Shown: positions 1 to 11,394, numbered from the stretch's first letter. The stretch is DNA of 64,000 nt from Ampullaceana balthica (GCA_944989445.1 CALYLW010000018.1:1778430-1842429), one strand, 5' to 3'. Notes: generated by a model from the letters alone, not told the origin. Program-made: numbers and translations.

Positions 1-210
1 AAGATTGGATGCCCAGTTAATTTCTCTACGTCATCCTTGGCCTAGGTCTTTCCTTGAGCCATTATCCTCTGGAGATTTGGTGTTGCGCTCTCTTTGCTCC
101 TCTGTCATTCGTCAATCTTTTTAAGTGTCCTGCCTAGCTTAGTCTGCCATTTTTTATTTGTGTTACTGTGTAATGAATAGCAAGGTACAAACAGCACGTT
201 TAACAAATTT
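1..210. other. No recognised feature
   Basis: I see no open reading frame, repeat unit or transposon terminus that I can name. The sequence is of mixed composition and abuts the decayed element ORF that begins at 211. Confidence 0.5.
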
Positions 211-950
211 TTAAAAATAATTCAATTTAAAATCATCCACATTTCTAACACTACGATAAATATCACTCTGTCTTTTGTCTTGAGCTAAAGACCCATACAA
301 TGCAATGCCAACAATGGTTGTCAAAAGGAGCGGCTGATCTTCTTCAATTGTTGATCGACCAGCTTTCTGTCGGTTCTGCAATTTACTGCTGACGTATGGA
401 TTTCCAGCACAAATTTGAGCTAACATTTCCTTTTTTCGGTATATCTTCTACTTTTCTTGTTCACATTTCTTTCTTTTCCGTTTCTTTTCTAGCTCATCAA
501 CCTTTTTTTCTCTTTAAGTTCCTTTTTCGATCTGAACTTGAAAAACCACTGTCTTTTCGTTTATGTTAAACAAGCCAATCAAATCACTCTTGAAGATGCT
601 TATCTGACTCTGTAACTCATCTTGTACTTTTGCTTTGTATTTCACAGATTTTTCACCACATGTAGTACTGGATGGACAAGCTTCTAAATCGATTTCTATG
701 TGGTCTTGTTGAATGTTTTGTGTTTGATGTTTAACAACTTCTTTTTCAATTTTTACATTTGAGGCTGCGTTTTTAGGAAGGACATCTACACTCTTCTTAG
801 ACTGGTCTGCATAGAAGCTCCTTAAAGTTGCTTATTTTTCTGTGCTAAGGTGGCACCACTATTCAAAAAAAGAATCTACTTTTCGTTGGCACATCATCCT
901 CTTTTTTTCAATTTATTCCAAATTTCAGTTACCTCTCTTTGACAGTCTTC
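211..950 (-). pseudogene. Transposon-associated coiled-coil protein remnant
   Basis: Read on the minus strand, the frame runs from about 950 to a stop near 211. It encodes a charged, Lys/Glu-rich, coiled-coil-like stretch (…VKYKAKVQDELQSQ…, then KKVDELEKKRKRKK) followed by a conserved-looking block (GNPYVSSKLQNRQKAGR, IEEDQPLLLTTIVGIALYGS). In-frame stops interrupt it near 520 and 450, so it is broken. The block resembles uncharacterised ORFs that I associate with multicopy elements in invertebrate genomes; this is from memory of the pattern, not a search. The C-terminal half expected after the …DIYRSVRNVDDF segment is missing, so the copy is truncated as well as mutated. It has no link to the methyltransferase genes. 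Confidence 0.45.
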
Positions 951-980
951 CTTACGCTTCTTGGGAAATATCTTTAAATA

Positions 981-1440
981 TGTGTGGCAATGTGCCCCAA
1001 GGTTGTTTGACGGGTGCAGACAAGTGACACTTTATGGCCGGGAGTGGCCGGACAAATAAAGACTGCGTAACAGCGCGGACCGACACGATGTGGTCAACCA
1101 TTGTACTAACTGGACAAGCTTTGAGCCCCGTCCGACCCCACTGGCTCCAACCTTGTATCGCAAGGATTGGCTGACCAGACCTGATCAATTACGTAGTCAG
1201 CATGACATGACTGGACATGTTTTGACGCTGTCTTTGGGATCCCTATATAAGGGGAGACTCACTCAGTCACAGAAACGAGAACGGTATGGGGACTAGGAGA
1301 GTGAACGAGTGGACGTAAAGAAAGTAGGGTATAGTAGATACTTAGGGTTGCACACTGCATGTAAACTTGTGTGTCTAGTTTATTAGTTTGCGTAGTCATT
1401 TATAACTGTGATTTCCTTTATTTCGAGAATTATCCTACCA
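981..1440 (+). mobile_element. Solo LTR candidate
   Basis: A 460-bp segment starts TGTGTGGC and ends CCTACCA, giving the TG...CA ends of an LTR. It is flanked on both sides by the 4-bp sequence AATA (977-980 and 1441-1444), the size expected for retroviral-type integrase duplications. A clean TATA box lies at 1244-1250, about 190 bp before the right end. No internal region or second LTR is adjacent, so a solo LTR left by recombination is the simplest reading. A 4-bp match in AT-rich DNA can be chance. Confidence 0.45.
1244..1250 (+). promoter_or_regulatory. TATA box in the LTR candidate
   Basis: The sequence TATATAA is set in a GC-richer context (GGATCCC before, GGGGAGAC after). Its placement would make the segment starting near 1275 the R region of an LTR. 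It is probably not active as a gene promoter here. Confidence 0.4.
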
Positions 1441-1444
1441 AATA

Positions 1445-2406
1445 AACCTTTAGAACAGCTATAGTCCTCAACCGGTGTGGTCTTAACTTATTTCTTGGAT
1501 TTATTGTGTTTCTATTTAAAATACTGTGCATTGCCTTAACCAAATACTCGGTTACATATGCTTCATACAAAAACTTGTCAAAGATTAGTTTCTCCATTGT
1601 AAATATAAAAAAAACAGTTTTAAAATTGTTGTAATTCAATTGTTAATGAATTTTTTATTTAAACAAAAAACAACAAATAAAAAAAAAGAAAACACAAAAA
1701 AAAACCACACAAACAATTAGGCCTAGGCCTATTTAAAAATATTTCATAATTCTGAACATTCTAGACATTTAATGTATTTGTAATATTTCAAATAAATTCC
1801 TATATAATGTTAAATATTTATCATAATTTATGTACAGTGCAGAGTCACATCGTGAATGTACCAATCCTCCTCACTTTAACTTTAGACCTAATCCAATTTC
1901 ACAGCGAAAGCCAATGATTTCTTATAGAGTCTAGTATAACCAATAATGCATTTTATAATTTATATATTTAAATGTAGACTGTGTACTTACATAAATCTTT
2001 ATTTGCGGAGCAGACCAACAAACATCAACTTTGACAAAGTAATAGTGTTACGAGCAACCATCTCGTGTGTACATATTTAGTTCTGTGTGGGACCTTTTTA
2101 AAGCTCAGACCGGTTTAAAAAAGTAGGAACATAGTTTAATTAAAATACTGAACGTTGGGCGAATGTGTAACACAGGACTACAAACGCTGCCTAATTTTCC
2201 TTTGTTAAGTAATTAAATTTATTTTAAAAAATAACATTGTTGACCTAAACTTTTCTTGACCTCCCTACCCTCCCCCTTATCAACAATTGTTAAAAAATTT
2301 CAGACCCCCCTCCCCTCCATCCTATTTTGTTTACATAATTAATGAACAGCGACTAACTCAATATAAAAAAGCAACTACTAAAGTTGAGTGAATGTTATGA
2401 GGAAAG
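1445..2406. other. AT-rich spacer without recognised genes
   Basis: The stretch is AT-rich with short homopolymers and a CCTCCC-type tract at 2260-2320. No coding signal or transposon terminus was recognised. Confidence 0.5.
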
Positions 2407-3479
2407 CAATGGCCCCGGGCGGCACTCATTAAGGGGGCGGCATTTGTGGGCATTTGAAAAGTACAAAAATTTCCGACAACCGCCAATTTTCTTTTGAAGG
2501 GAGCAACCCAGGTGAATCAAAAATATTTGTAATTACGAGTCTTAATTAACGGATTCGCAACTTTTTTTGATTACGTAGTGGATATTATAACTAATGCAAA
2601 AATATTCAAAAAATTTTAAATTGCTCAAAAAAGGTATCCATTTGTTTGGAAAACTAAGCGGTATAAGTCACAGATGATTCTTTTATAAGAAAAGTACTCA
2701 AAAACACTTCACCGCTTGGCCAAATAATATGTGCTATTATTATTGCCACGATAGTTTTTACGTGCAATTCTGACATTCGCAGAATGATGGGCGAACACTT
2801 ACCTACAAGGCATGGTGGTTCGAATATTGTGTTTAACTTGCAATTAGTCCTTTATATTACTGTTTCAGTTTTCAGAAAATTATTGTATGGTAAGTTATTA
2901 AAAATTCAATTTATTTTGCTTTAATTGCATTAAAGCAGCACAAATAATGTGTGTTTTTCATTATAATGCGGTATTTCATTAAAAATGTTACGCCTATCCA
3001 ATTTATTAAAGTAATGTGTAAGTAAGTTGAATCGTCTATTTCATGGAACATTATTAATACTTATAATAAGAATATGAAAATATTCAAATTTCTCCTTTAA
3101 TAAACACCACAATAGGCATAGATAATTTCGAATAAAAGACATACCAGTACTTTAAAATTTTAAGCGTCTTGGAAAAATTGACATCTGAAGAAGTAACTAG
3201 TAAAATCGAGATCAGGTGCTGGAATTTTACTAAATTCAATGCAATGTTTTTCTTTTCTATGTTATCTCGATTTATGGGAACACGTCATTTTTTAAATTAA
3301 TTCAAACCCATTTCATGGAACAAAGAGATGTGCTAATAGAAAAAAATATGTTATATCAGCCAAAAAATTTGTGAAGAGGTGGAGATAACAACTGAACCGG
3401 AGTTAGGAAAAAAAATATGAGTGGGGAAAATTAAAAAGACGTGGTTCTATCTTTAGAAAAAGAAGTACACCGAGAAATG

Positions 3480-4000
3480 TTTATATCCATGGATGGAATT
3501 ATTAAAAGAACGCTTTTATGAGTTGCATGTCTTTGCAAGAAAATATTCGTATTTAATACCATGTAACCTACAAAATGAAGCATTTGAACATCAAATAACT
3601 TACTTTATTGACATTGATAAAGAACAGTTCAATATGGAAAGAAAACGGATCCACTTTTTAATGGCTGTACCTACAATACAAGGCATTATGTTATAAAAAC
3701 GCGGGGAAAAGGCCTCCTTGATCTATTAAAATTTATTCAACAGTATAGATTGGAAAATTCTGTACCCAACATTGTAATTTTGCTATAAATTTTTTTCAAC
3801 TATTGCTATCAGTGTCGCTAGTTATGAAAGGAGCTTCTCCAAACTGAAGTTGATAAAAAATTATCTTTGTTCCAGAATGAGCAATTAAAGACAACAAAAT
3901 CTTGCAATACTGTCCATAGTCCATAGAACCAGATATTGCAGATAATTTTAATTTTGATAGCATAATACACGATTTTTCTATTATGAAAGTTAGGAAAGTA
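3480..4000 (+). pseudogene. hAT transposase remnant, ZMYM1-like C-terminal region
   Basis: Fragments in successive plus-strand frames match the C-terminal part of hAT transposases of the zinc-finger-MYM-type-1-like group. A frame at 3493-3696 is followed by a stretch near 3715-3785 reading LLDLLKFIQQYRLENSVPNI. After a frameshift comes the dimerisation signature SYERSFSKLKLIKNYL near 3810-3870. Stops follow immediately after that block. In intact family members these segments are contiguous and include the last catalytic Glu region and hAT dimerisation domain. This copy is a non-functional fossil. Confidence 0.6.
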
Positions 4001-4368
4001 AATGTATAAACATGTTTACATACTGATGTATACAATTTCTTTGTTTGTAAATAAAAAATCATTTATTTATAAATACAAAATAGAAGAATAGTGATTGGTA
4101 ATTGTGTTTTTTTTGTGTGTGTCAATTTGGAATATGTTTTGTCTCATTGACCTGCTACCTTAGTAAATTTCTTGTGGCCTTTAAAAAAGTATCTTGTATT
4201 TTATAAATTTGTATTTATAGGTATATAATCTTATGTGGCCTCTTTTATTACTGCCTACATAAATATGGCATGCAATGGTAAACATGTTCCCCACCTTTAC
4301 TTCGTTTCAATTACAATTGTTTATTCATGTTTATTAATTTATAAAAACCATAACATAATCGACTAACT

Positions 4369-5934
4369 GGCCGTCCATAAATGACGTCACGTGATTTTGG
4401 CTTATTTTTCAGCCCCCCCCCTCGTCACACGTCGTCACAACAACTTTGACCCCTTCTTCAATAAGACGTCACAAAGCTTTGACCCCCCCCCATAAAAGCC
4501 GTATTTTATTTTTGAAAATGAGCATGTTTCAAATAACAAATTTGTCATTTAATTATGTTTTTAGTGTAACGCTGCATTCTAATATCGTAACATGCGATTT
4601 ACATAAACGTCATAAAATATAGTGTCAGTAATAAAATATTTAAGTGGAAATTTTATTTAAAGTTGCGCGTTTTGACGTGACGTCACATTTCTTAACCCCC
4701 CCCCCTCGTCACTTGAACTTGAACTATCTATCCCTTAACCCGTTGTTGGGTCGTTGGGGCACCATCGTGAACTGCTCACTAACACACGCCATTTGTCCCG
4801 GTCCTGTGCTGCCCTTTGAGAGTCGCTGAATAACAGGCCGGTCCACTCTTTGATATCGTCCTCCCATCTTTTCTTTTGTCTGCCTCTTTTCCTTCCTCCC
4901 TGGACTGTGCCTTGCAATATAGTTTTTGCGAGACCTCCAATTTTTGTCACGTGTCCGTACCATCGTAATTTCCTCTTTTTAATTGATGTGAGTAGGTCCT
5001 CGTATGGGCCAAACACAGTACTTATTGTGTTGCAGACCGCTTCGTTTGTGATGTGCGCTGTGTATGGGATGTTCAATATCTTTCTGAAACATCTCATCTC
5101 CAGCGCATTAATTCTTCTTTGGAGGTCTGCAGTGAGCGTCCAAGCCTCACAACCATACAAAAAGACCGACATCGTCAGAGAGCGCATTAGCCGGATCTTT
5201 GTTCTCTGGGAGAGCTTCTTACTTTGCCACATAAGCTTTAATTTACTCAATGCTGCCATTGTTTGGGCTATTCTGGCAAGAATTTCTGGATTTGAGCCTT
5301 CGTCGGATATTATGGCCTCTAGATATTTAAAGGAGGAGACTTCTTCGATTTTTTGCCCGTTTATCCGAAACTCACTTGTGAATTTACTATTTGCCATGAC
5401 CTTGGTTTTTTCTGCATTGATTTCCATGCCATATGCCTTTGTTGTTTTCTCTAGTTTTGCGAGGCATTCTTTTAGTTCGTCCTCGCTACCAGCTAGGCCG
5501 TCAATGTCATCGGCGAAGCGTAGGTTGGTTATAATTCTACCTCAGATGCTGACTGTTGCGACATGGTCTTCTAGCACATCTGTCATGATCCTTTCAAGGA
5601 AGAGGTTGAAGAGGATGGGGGAAAGTAGACATCCTTGTCTGACACCAACAGTGGTCTTGAACCAATCTCCCAGCTGGCTGTTGAAGAGTACTGCGCTGGT
5701 TGCTCTGTTGTAAAGGTTCTTGATCACCTCAATGAGGTTTACATTTATGTTGAATTTGTGCATAGTTGCCAGAAGTGCCGCATGCTGCCACACTCTGTCG
5801 AACGCTTTTTTAAAGTCTATAAGGACATGATAGAGGTCACTCTGGTGTTGGAGATGTTTTTCACAGAGAAAAATGTCGCAAATTTGTGACTCCTCCCCCC
5901 CCCCAGGTTCGTGACGTCATTTATGGAAGGCCCC
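4369..5934. mobile_element. Palindromic MITE interrupted by a LINE
   Basis: The left end GGCCGTCCATAAATGACGTC and the right end GACGTCATTTATGGAAGGCC are inverted copies. Subterminal C-rich blocks contain 'CTCGTCAC' and 'GTGACCCC' type motifs. The same family occurs at 15060-15225, 17288-17585 and 33891-36359. The natural element should be about 400-500 bp; here about 1.17 kb of LINE sequence splits it at the right-hand CTCGTCAC motif. Confidence 0.7.
4709..5878 (-). pseudogene. 5'-truncated LINE reverse transcriptase (RTE-like)
   Basis: The minus strand encodes the C-terminal part of a non-LTR reverse transcriptase. An upstream frame (5793-5542) carries VGVRQGCLLSPILFNLFLE, the conserved block preceding the catalytic F/YADD. 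The next frame (5427-4735) carries the thumb and C-terminal region, with landmarks SFKYLEAIIS, LYGCEAWTL and KRKLRWYGHVTK. The two frames do not join cleanly and the catalytic loop region is in broken sequence near 5500-5540. The N-terminal endonuclease and most palm motifs are absent, as expected for a 5'-truncated copy. The C-terminal architecture (KYLG…, CEAWTL, RWYGHV) is that of RTE-like elements. The insert sits exactly inside a MITE, so it is younger than that MITE. Confidence 0.75.
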
Positions 5935-6008
5935 TAAAAAGGGCGGCAAATTGGAGACCGCCCCGGGCGGCTAAAGTTCTAGCTACACCACTGTATTTAT
6001 TTATATAC

Positions 6009-6420
6009 TAGGGGTTTTCAAAAGCCCAAGTAACTTATCCTTGATTGATAAATACGAAATATTAAACTTCCCAAATTTTACACAAAGTATTTTATAATTA
6101 TAAATCCTCAGCTCCTCTTTTTACATCGTTCCCTTTTTATTAAATCCTTTATATTAACTCGTGGTGTCTGGTTGATTGCTTGCATGTTTGCTTGCTTGTC
6201 GAATAAACTTTGGATCGATTTGAACCCACTTCCTCGTTAGCTAGGGAGCTGCAATTTTTCAGGCAGACTCGTGCCCATGATAAAAACAATGTTTCAAAAT
6301 TTCAGATCGATCGCTTGTACTGTAATTAAATTATTGAATTTTTAGATTATTTTATTTATCTCTATGTATCATGTTAATTTTTGAGATAGAGTGTCGCGGT
6401 GCGTATTATATTGAACGACT
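6009..6420. repeat. Dispersed repeat R1, Helitron-like edge
   Basis: It starts at a CTAG (6009-6012) that reads on the minus strand as a Helitron-type 3' end (…AACCCCTAG next to T). The following sequence, with landmarks ATCCTTTATATTAACTCGTG, CGATTT.AACCCACTT and TTTCAGATCGATCG, recurs as three tandem units at 52348-53817 and inverted at 20355-21840. Confidence 0.5.
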
Positions 6421-6744
6421 TTTTAAATACTTTCCTTTTGCGCGATTCTGTGCGTATTATATAAGCTCTAACTATGGCGTCATATAATATTTTATGGCGA
6501 GAAATACCACATGCTCTGTTAATCTCGAAACCAAAATGATACCTTTCTTTTTTAACTACTATGTTGTACTATGTCCCTCAGCGTTACGGAGACAATGAGT
6601 GATTTGGGCTTTTATATATATAAAATTTCATACAGTTCCTGTGGTCGTAAGTCGTATCAAATAAACAGTGTTTCAAGCTGAAATAAATTTGGATATCTCT
6701 TCAATATTTATGGAAATTAAACCTACATTTAAAAAAGAGGCCTT
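6421..6744. other. Spacer at the 3' side of methyltransferase copy A
   Basis: The sequence includes further R1-like GTGCGTATTATA motifs up to about 6480, then unremarkable AT-rich DNA. No gene seen. Confidence 0.4.
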
Positions 6745-7522
6745 CTAAGTGTGTAAACTAAAATAATTATATCTTCCGAGAACCATGAAAACAAGAAAAG
6801 CTGCGTCCGAACTGGCGCCTGGTTCCTCACCCAGTATTCCAATTAACCTGTAAAAATATGAAAATTAAATTATGCATCGGTTGGACATTAATATTTATTG
6901 GAAATAACCCAATTTATACACATTGCTTTCACTGTGTTTTTAAAAACAACATGGTAAAAGAGTACGATATATGACATTTAAATTAAATTTGATTAAACTG
7001 TATCAATACTTTGTATAGGTTAATACTTAGGTATTTAAGCAAACCTTCCTGTTGCTTGGTATGCGATAGGTTGCTCCTGATGATTGTCCCTGTCATACAA
7101 ATAGGTTGTGTGGAGTGAGCCTAAATATCCAATGTACTGGTGCAATGTCATTTTCGTCAGCATTCGTATATCATCATATCTGATTTTTTACACAATAATA
7201 CATATCTTTTATTAACTATTTTTTTTATTTTTGATGGTATGCGGCTACATAAAAAGACGTTAAACTATACCCTTTGTAAACCCTAGGAATATATCCTCAT
7301 AGCTTGAAATTTAAAGGCATGTTTCAATAGCATTGGCATTAAAAAAAATCAAGTTTCATAAGTACGCAGCCAAGTTGTGGAGGGAGGGAGGATTTGGTAA
7401 CTTCATCTTCAATCAAAAAATAAGATTTTTATTTTTTGTGTGTGGTCTCTCAAATAGTATTAGAAAGCACCACCTTTAAAATAGCCCATGTGTGTCAAAT
7501 AGTCTAACTCACCCAATGGATG

Positions 7523-7707
7523 CAATGTTCTCTCTAAGGTTCGTTTTTTCCGTGTGCAAAGAGAAAAAACTCGTGTGCAAAGTTGCGCAGCATCCATTTT
7601 TTGTTCAATATTTTACAAAATTTGATGCACGGTAATTCTAAACTTCTTTGCTGCGTCAGTCAGATGGCTGTGCGACCCGCGCATCCGCACAGCTAAAAGG
7701 AACATTG
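7523..7707. mobile_element. hAT-type MITE, 185 bp
   Basis: The ends CAATGTTCTCTCTAAGG and AGCTAAAAGGAACATTG are inverted, and the body matches the MITE at 20022-20205 (shared GTGTGCAAAGTTGCGCAGCA). The flanking 8-mers AATGGATG and CTTGGATA agree at only five of eight positions, so the duplication is eroded. It lies in the intron between exons 3 and 5 of copy A, where exon 4 would be expected. Confidence 0.7.
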
Positions 7708-8040
7708 CTTGGATATAATATCTCAGCTTCAAAATTTATAATTTCTTCGATTTAATAGCAAATGTTATACCCACGTTGATTCTTTCATTAGTATTGTACT
7801 ATCACAGTTTGAATTATATCATCAATGGCACTCTCAGCCTCCTCGTTGTCCAGTGTATCCCATGTGTACGAGTAGGCCACGAAGGTTCCTCCAGGTTTGA
7901 GGACTCGTTGTACCTCAGAAAAAAGTCTAAAACTAATCATTGAATCGATTCTTTTGTAGCAGTAATCTTGCGGCAGACCTTGGTTATATAGACCCTTACG
8001 CTGTACCGTGGCCGCGCCGCAGTTATAGCGGGTAGAAGTA

Positions 8041-8240
8041 GGGAACAATCCACAACCTCCTAAAATGGGAGGTAACCCCTATTAGAGGCAGACTAGGTCG
8101 ACTTGTGCGGCTGCCATTTGCTTAGACGACCCCCTCTTCTAGGGGATCGACTCGGAGGTGTACCCGTCTGCCGGCTCCCCTTGGTGGAAGGGAGAAGGCT
8201 GCCGGAGAATTCCCCGAGGGGACCTATAAGAGTCTTACTT
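8041..8240. other. Unassigned GC-richer segment in the copy A intron
   Basis: The composition departs from the AT-rich surroundings, with motifs such as GGGGATCGACTCGGAGG and GAATTCCCCGAGGGGACC. No ORF, tRNA-like boxes or inverted termini could be established. It may be a fragment of a repeat family that is not otherwise present in the window. Confidence 0.3.
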
Positions 8241-8547
8241 ACTCAGGGCCATTGACGCCATCTCAAATGTCATAGGTAGCAGTAGTTTTTCTATAATTTA
8301 GTCGTTGATTTTATTTACATTGTGTTGAAATATTTGGCTAGTTTGTAATAATAAAAACAATATCAAACATTCATCTTGCCTCATCGACGAAATGTAAGGC
8401 CATACCGATCGTGACCAGGTCCACTTCGTTTGAACCAAACATGGACAGGTCTTCGGCTGATGCTAGTCTGGTCTCCAGATTCAGGAAGTCACCTGGGACA
8501 TGTTTCAGCTGGTCACTGCTAATGTCAATACCAAAAACCTAAAGTTC

Positions 8548-8632
8548 ATATAACCCAATAGTGATACAACCTTATAGTAATACAAAATAATGGTAATACA
8601 ACCTAAGGGTGATACAACCTAATAGTGATACA
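8548..8632. repeat. Short imperfect tandem repeat
   Basis: About five imperfect units of 16-18 bp resemble 'ATACAACCTAATAGTG'. No coding sense seen. Confidence 0.5.
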
Positions 8633-8689
8633 TTAACAAAATACAAGTATTCCTAAACTTTCATATTTTCTCAGATTTTTAGAATTTTA

Positions 8690-8750
8690 ATCATATTTTT
8701 CGATGCATCTATCTATCCATCTTTCTATCTATCCATCGATCCACCCATCT
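8690..8750. repeat. CATC/TATC microsatellite
   Basis: An irregular run of tetranucleotides (ATCTATCTATCCATC type) leads into the Helitron-related region. Confidence 0.6.
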
Positions 8751-9583
8751 GGCCCCCAAAGGGACGTAGCAGTTGTAGTTTTTTTCTTATATTTAAAACT
8801 GACTCAACACTAATTTCTTCAACTTCCCGTGAAGATAGAAGCATGAAATTTTGGGAACTTGCTGAATACACTCTTATGACGATAATTGGCGAAAAATAAT
8901 TACAAAATTTTCACTCATGGGTGGCCGGGGGCCAAAACCGTTTTTTTCCTTATATGGGCTATATAAACTGAATCAACACTAATTCCTCATCTTTCTTTGT
9001 AGACAGAAACATGAACTTTGGACAGTTGTTGAGTACCCTCCCGCGATGGTAGCAGTCGAAAACAAAATATCACTAACTGGGGGGCCCAAATGATATACAT
9101 ATAAGACGCATTTGTTATGTGTTTGTCTGTTCCCTGATAATTCAAGATCCATACAACCAAATAACGTGAAATTTGGTACACATACACAAAATTACATGGG
9201 AAAAATTCTTAAACAGGTTTCGTTCCATATATATATATATAAGATACTGGGGGCCGTGTAGGTAGAAGCATTAAACTTTCGGTGGTTGTTAAGTATCATT
9301 TGGCGATGGTAACAGGTAAAAAATTATATAAATTATCACTCAGTCTCTTGGGATTGCTGGTATAGACTTGCAGACACCATGCTTTTCTCATGGACAGTTG
9401 TATGTGGCCTGCTCCAGAGTTGGCAAAGAGGAAAATCTTTTTGTACACACTACAAATGGAACTGCCAAAAAATGTTGTCTATCACATTGCTTTAAGTTAA
9501 ATGTACCCTTTATTGCATGCAAATAAACAGAACAGTACGCTTCTACAGAAAACCTTATTTTAAACCTGGGTCCTTGCCCCTAG
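8745..9583 (+). mobile_element. Helitron-like element (family H1) with internal repeats
   Basis: The 3' end is CCTTGCCCCTAG at 9572-9583 followed by T, identical in its last ten bases to the element at 20612-21609. A 5'-like segment near 9096 (ATAAGACGCATTTGTTATG) matches that element's start. Blocks of about 140 bp containing 'GGGGGCC … ACTGA.TCAACACTAAT … AGAAGCATGAA' recur at about 8750, 8930 and 9240. No Rep/helicase coding was seen, so it is non-autonomous. The true 5' boundary is uncertain. Confidence 0.5.
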
Positions 9584-9742
9584 TATATATGTAAAAAATA
9601 TATTAAAATAATCGTTATCAACAAAGAAAAATTATAAAAATTCGCCAATAAGTAAATACATTTATTAATAATTTTCTATTTATGAGTGTACGTTAGACAT
9701 TAAAAGTTTTTTTTTAAGTTTAACGAAGAGGCTATTAAGACA

Positions 9743-9898
9743 ATGCAGCTCACACTTTTAGCCGCTATGTGTGTTATCGTCAGGGCTAAGCTTTTGTTTA
9801 CAAATAAATGCGGTAAGGACTTTGTCGTGACACCAAGAATGATTGAAGACTTGACATTTTTTAAAGTTTATAATAATACTGCAAATAGCAGTCTAGAG
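9743..9898 (+). CDS. Unrecognised short ORF interrupted by a hAT
   Basis: An open frame begins MQLTLLAAMCVIVRAKLLF and continues through VTPRMIEDLTFFKVYNNTAN. It is cut at 9898 by the 7.2-kb hAT. The same frame stays open in the right flank after one copy of the target duplication (from 17127: KDDLKLFFQICMLES, then a stop). The frame is also open for a few codons upstream, after a T-rich AAG acceptor-like site near 9719. I do not recognise the protein. It could be an exon of a host gene or part of an older element. Without the hAT the segment would be about 75 codons. No function is proposed. Confidence 0.35.
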
Positions 9899-10589
9899 CA
9901 GTGGATCTCAACATGTGGTCCACTAGTGGTCCGCGGAGGTGTGCCTGGTGGTAAGCGAGCAAAGCATGAAAATTTTATTTTTTATATTTGAATACGAAAA
10001 GGTATAAATGTTATGACATTTAGAATATATTGATTACTATCAAAATAATAATAAATTAATATCAAATATGCTTTGAGTCTATGTTTACTTTGGTTATACC
10101 CAGGGCCGGACTAACACTCCGTCTTTCCGTGCAAATGTGCGGAGTAAAAAATCGAGGGGCGCAAAATTCATTTATGAAAATGTGGAGGAGCTATCCGAAA
10201 AATTAATTTAAAAAAAAACAAGTTCCAAAAATGAGGCCATAAATCCTTGTTTAAAAAGTATAGCGTATAAACATTTCCTTTTAAATAGTAGACGATTCTT
10301 AACTATTATATTATAAATAAAAAATTCGATTTTAACCCAGGCCGCAGTGAGTTTCATGACAAGAGGTTATATCGTTCTTTCTACGTCGCCAATGGTGCGC
10401 CCAGGGAAAAGTTATTACAAATTATAATTTGGCGCCCCCGACCATTTCCGTTTTATCAAATTTTACTATGATATAACGTTGTAAGCCTCATTTTTGTGCC
10501 AATGTACCTTGGAGCGGGGACATATTCACATCACTGCCCCACATTGTTAAGACTTGGACTGGCGCAGAGTAAAGTGATATAGTAGTCAA

Positions 10590-11345
10590 TACTTTGTTAC
10601 AACCTTCCCTATTTCTATGTTAAAACTTGCCCTATTTCTATGTTAAAACCTGCCCAATTTCTATGTTACAACCTGCCCTATTTCTATGTTAAAACCAGTC
10701 CTGTTTCAATGTTACAACCTACCCTATTTCTATGTTACAACCTTTCATGTTTCTATGTTACAACATGCCCTATTTCTATGTTAAATCCAGCCCTATTTCT
10801 ATGTTACAACCCTCCCTATTTATATGTTACCACTTGCTTTATTTCTATGTTACAAAATACCCTATTTCTATATTACAACTTGCCCTATTTCTATGTTACA
10901 ACTAGCACTATTTCAGTGTTACAACCTGCCCTGTTTCTATGTTAAAACCCTCCCTATTTATATGTTACAACTTGCCCTATTTGTAAGTTACAACCTCCCC
11001 TATTTCTATGTATCAACTTGCCGTATTTCAGTGTTACAACCTGCCCTATTTCTATGTTACATTTAGCACTATTTCAGTGTTACAACATGCCCTATTTCTA
11101 TGTTACAACTTGCCCTATTTCTATGTTACAACCTGCCCTATTTCTATGTTACAACATGCCCTATTTCTATGTTACAACCTGCCCTATTTCTATGTTACAA
11201 CTTGCCCTATTTCTATGTCATAAACCTGCCCTATTTCTATGTTATAACTTGCCCTATTTCTATGTTACAACCTGCCCTATTTCTATGTTACAACTTGGCC
11301 TATTTCTATGTTACAACCTGCCCTATTTCTATACTTACAACCCGC
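10590..11345. repeat. 23-bp minisatellite
   Basis: About 32 units close to CCCTATTTCTATGTTACAACCTG. Units vary at one or two positions (TTACAACTTG, TTAAAACC). Because 23 is not a multiple of three, every strand frame cycles through the same peptide (…LPYFYVTTCPISML…). The apparent ORFs here are artefacts of the repeat. Confidence 0.95.
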
Positions 11346-11394
11346 ACTACATTAAACAACTGATTGTTGTGTCTTTATTTGTCTGGATGGCGTG

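Larger units (their letters stand above)
2407..5993 (+). mobile_element. Degenerate hAT (ZMYM1-like) element with nested insertions
   Basis: The right end, read inward on the minus strand, is CAGTGGTGTAGCTAGAACTT followed by GCCGCCCGGGGCGG, a typical hAT-style terminus. The left end near 2407 (CAATGGCCCCGGGCGGC) is a degraded inverted counterpart. A hAT transposase remnant lies inside on the plus strand (about 3480-4000). A MITE (4369-5934), itself split by a LINE, sits in the right half. I could not read a target duplication because the left terminus has eroded. Confidence 0.5.
6745..8538 (-). pseudogene. SAM-dependent methyltransferase copy A, probably decayed
   Basis: Four methyltransferase exons can be read on the minus strand. 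Exon 2 (8538-8380) gives VFGIDISSDQLKHVPGDF … VDLVTIGMALHFVDE, the post-I acidic strand and motif II. Exon 3 (7926 to about 7808) gives LFSEVQRVLKPGGTFVAYSY, motif III. Exon 5 (7179-7045) includes MTLHQYIGYLGSLHTTYLYD. Exon 6 (6847-6745) gives FLVFMVLGRYNY and a TAG stop. Exon 5 to exon 6 keeps phase. Two defects suggest a pseudogene. After exon 2 the phase-compatible end reads GATGAGGC|AAGATG, with the expected GT missing. The exon carrying the YKSL.FPF segment, clear in copy B, was not found between 7808 and 7179. Exon 1 was not found either. A Helitron-like segment and a hAT lie just upstream, so exon 1 may have been displaced. Confidence 0.65.

Noticed and set aside
4850..5713. 287-codon plus-strand ORF
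   Set aside because: It is antisense to the LINE reverse transcriptase on the minus strand, whose motifs are clear.
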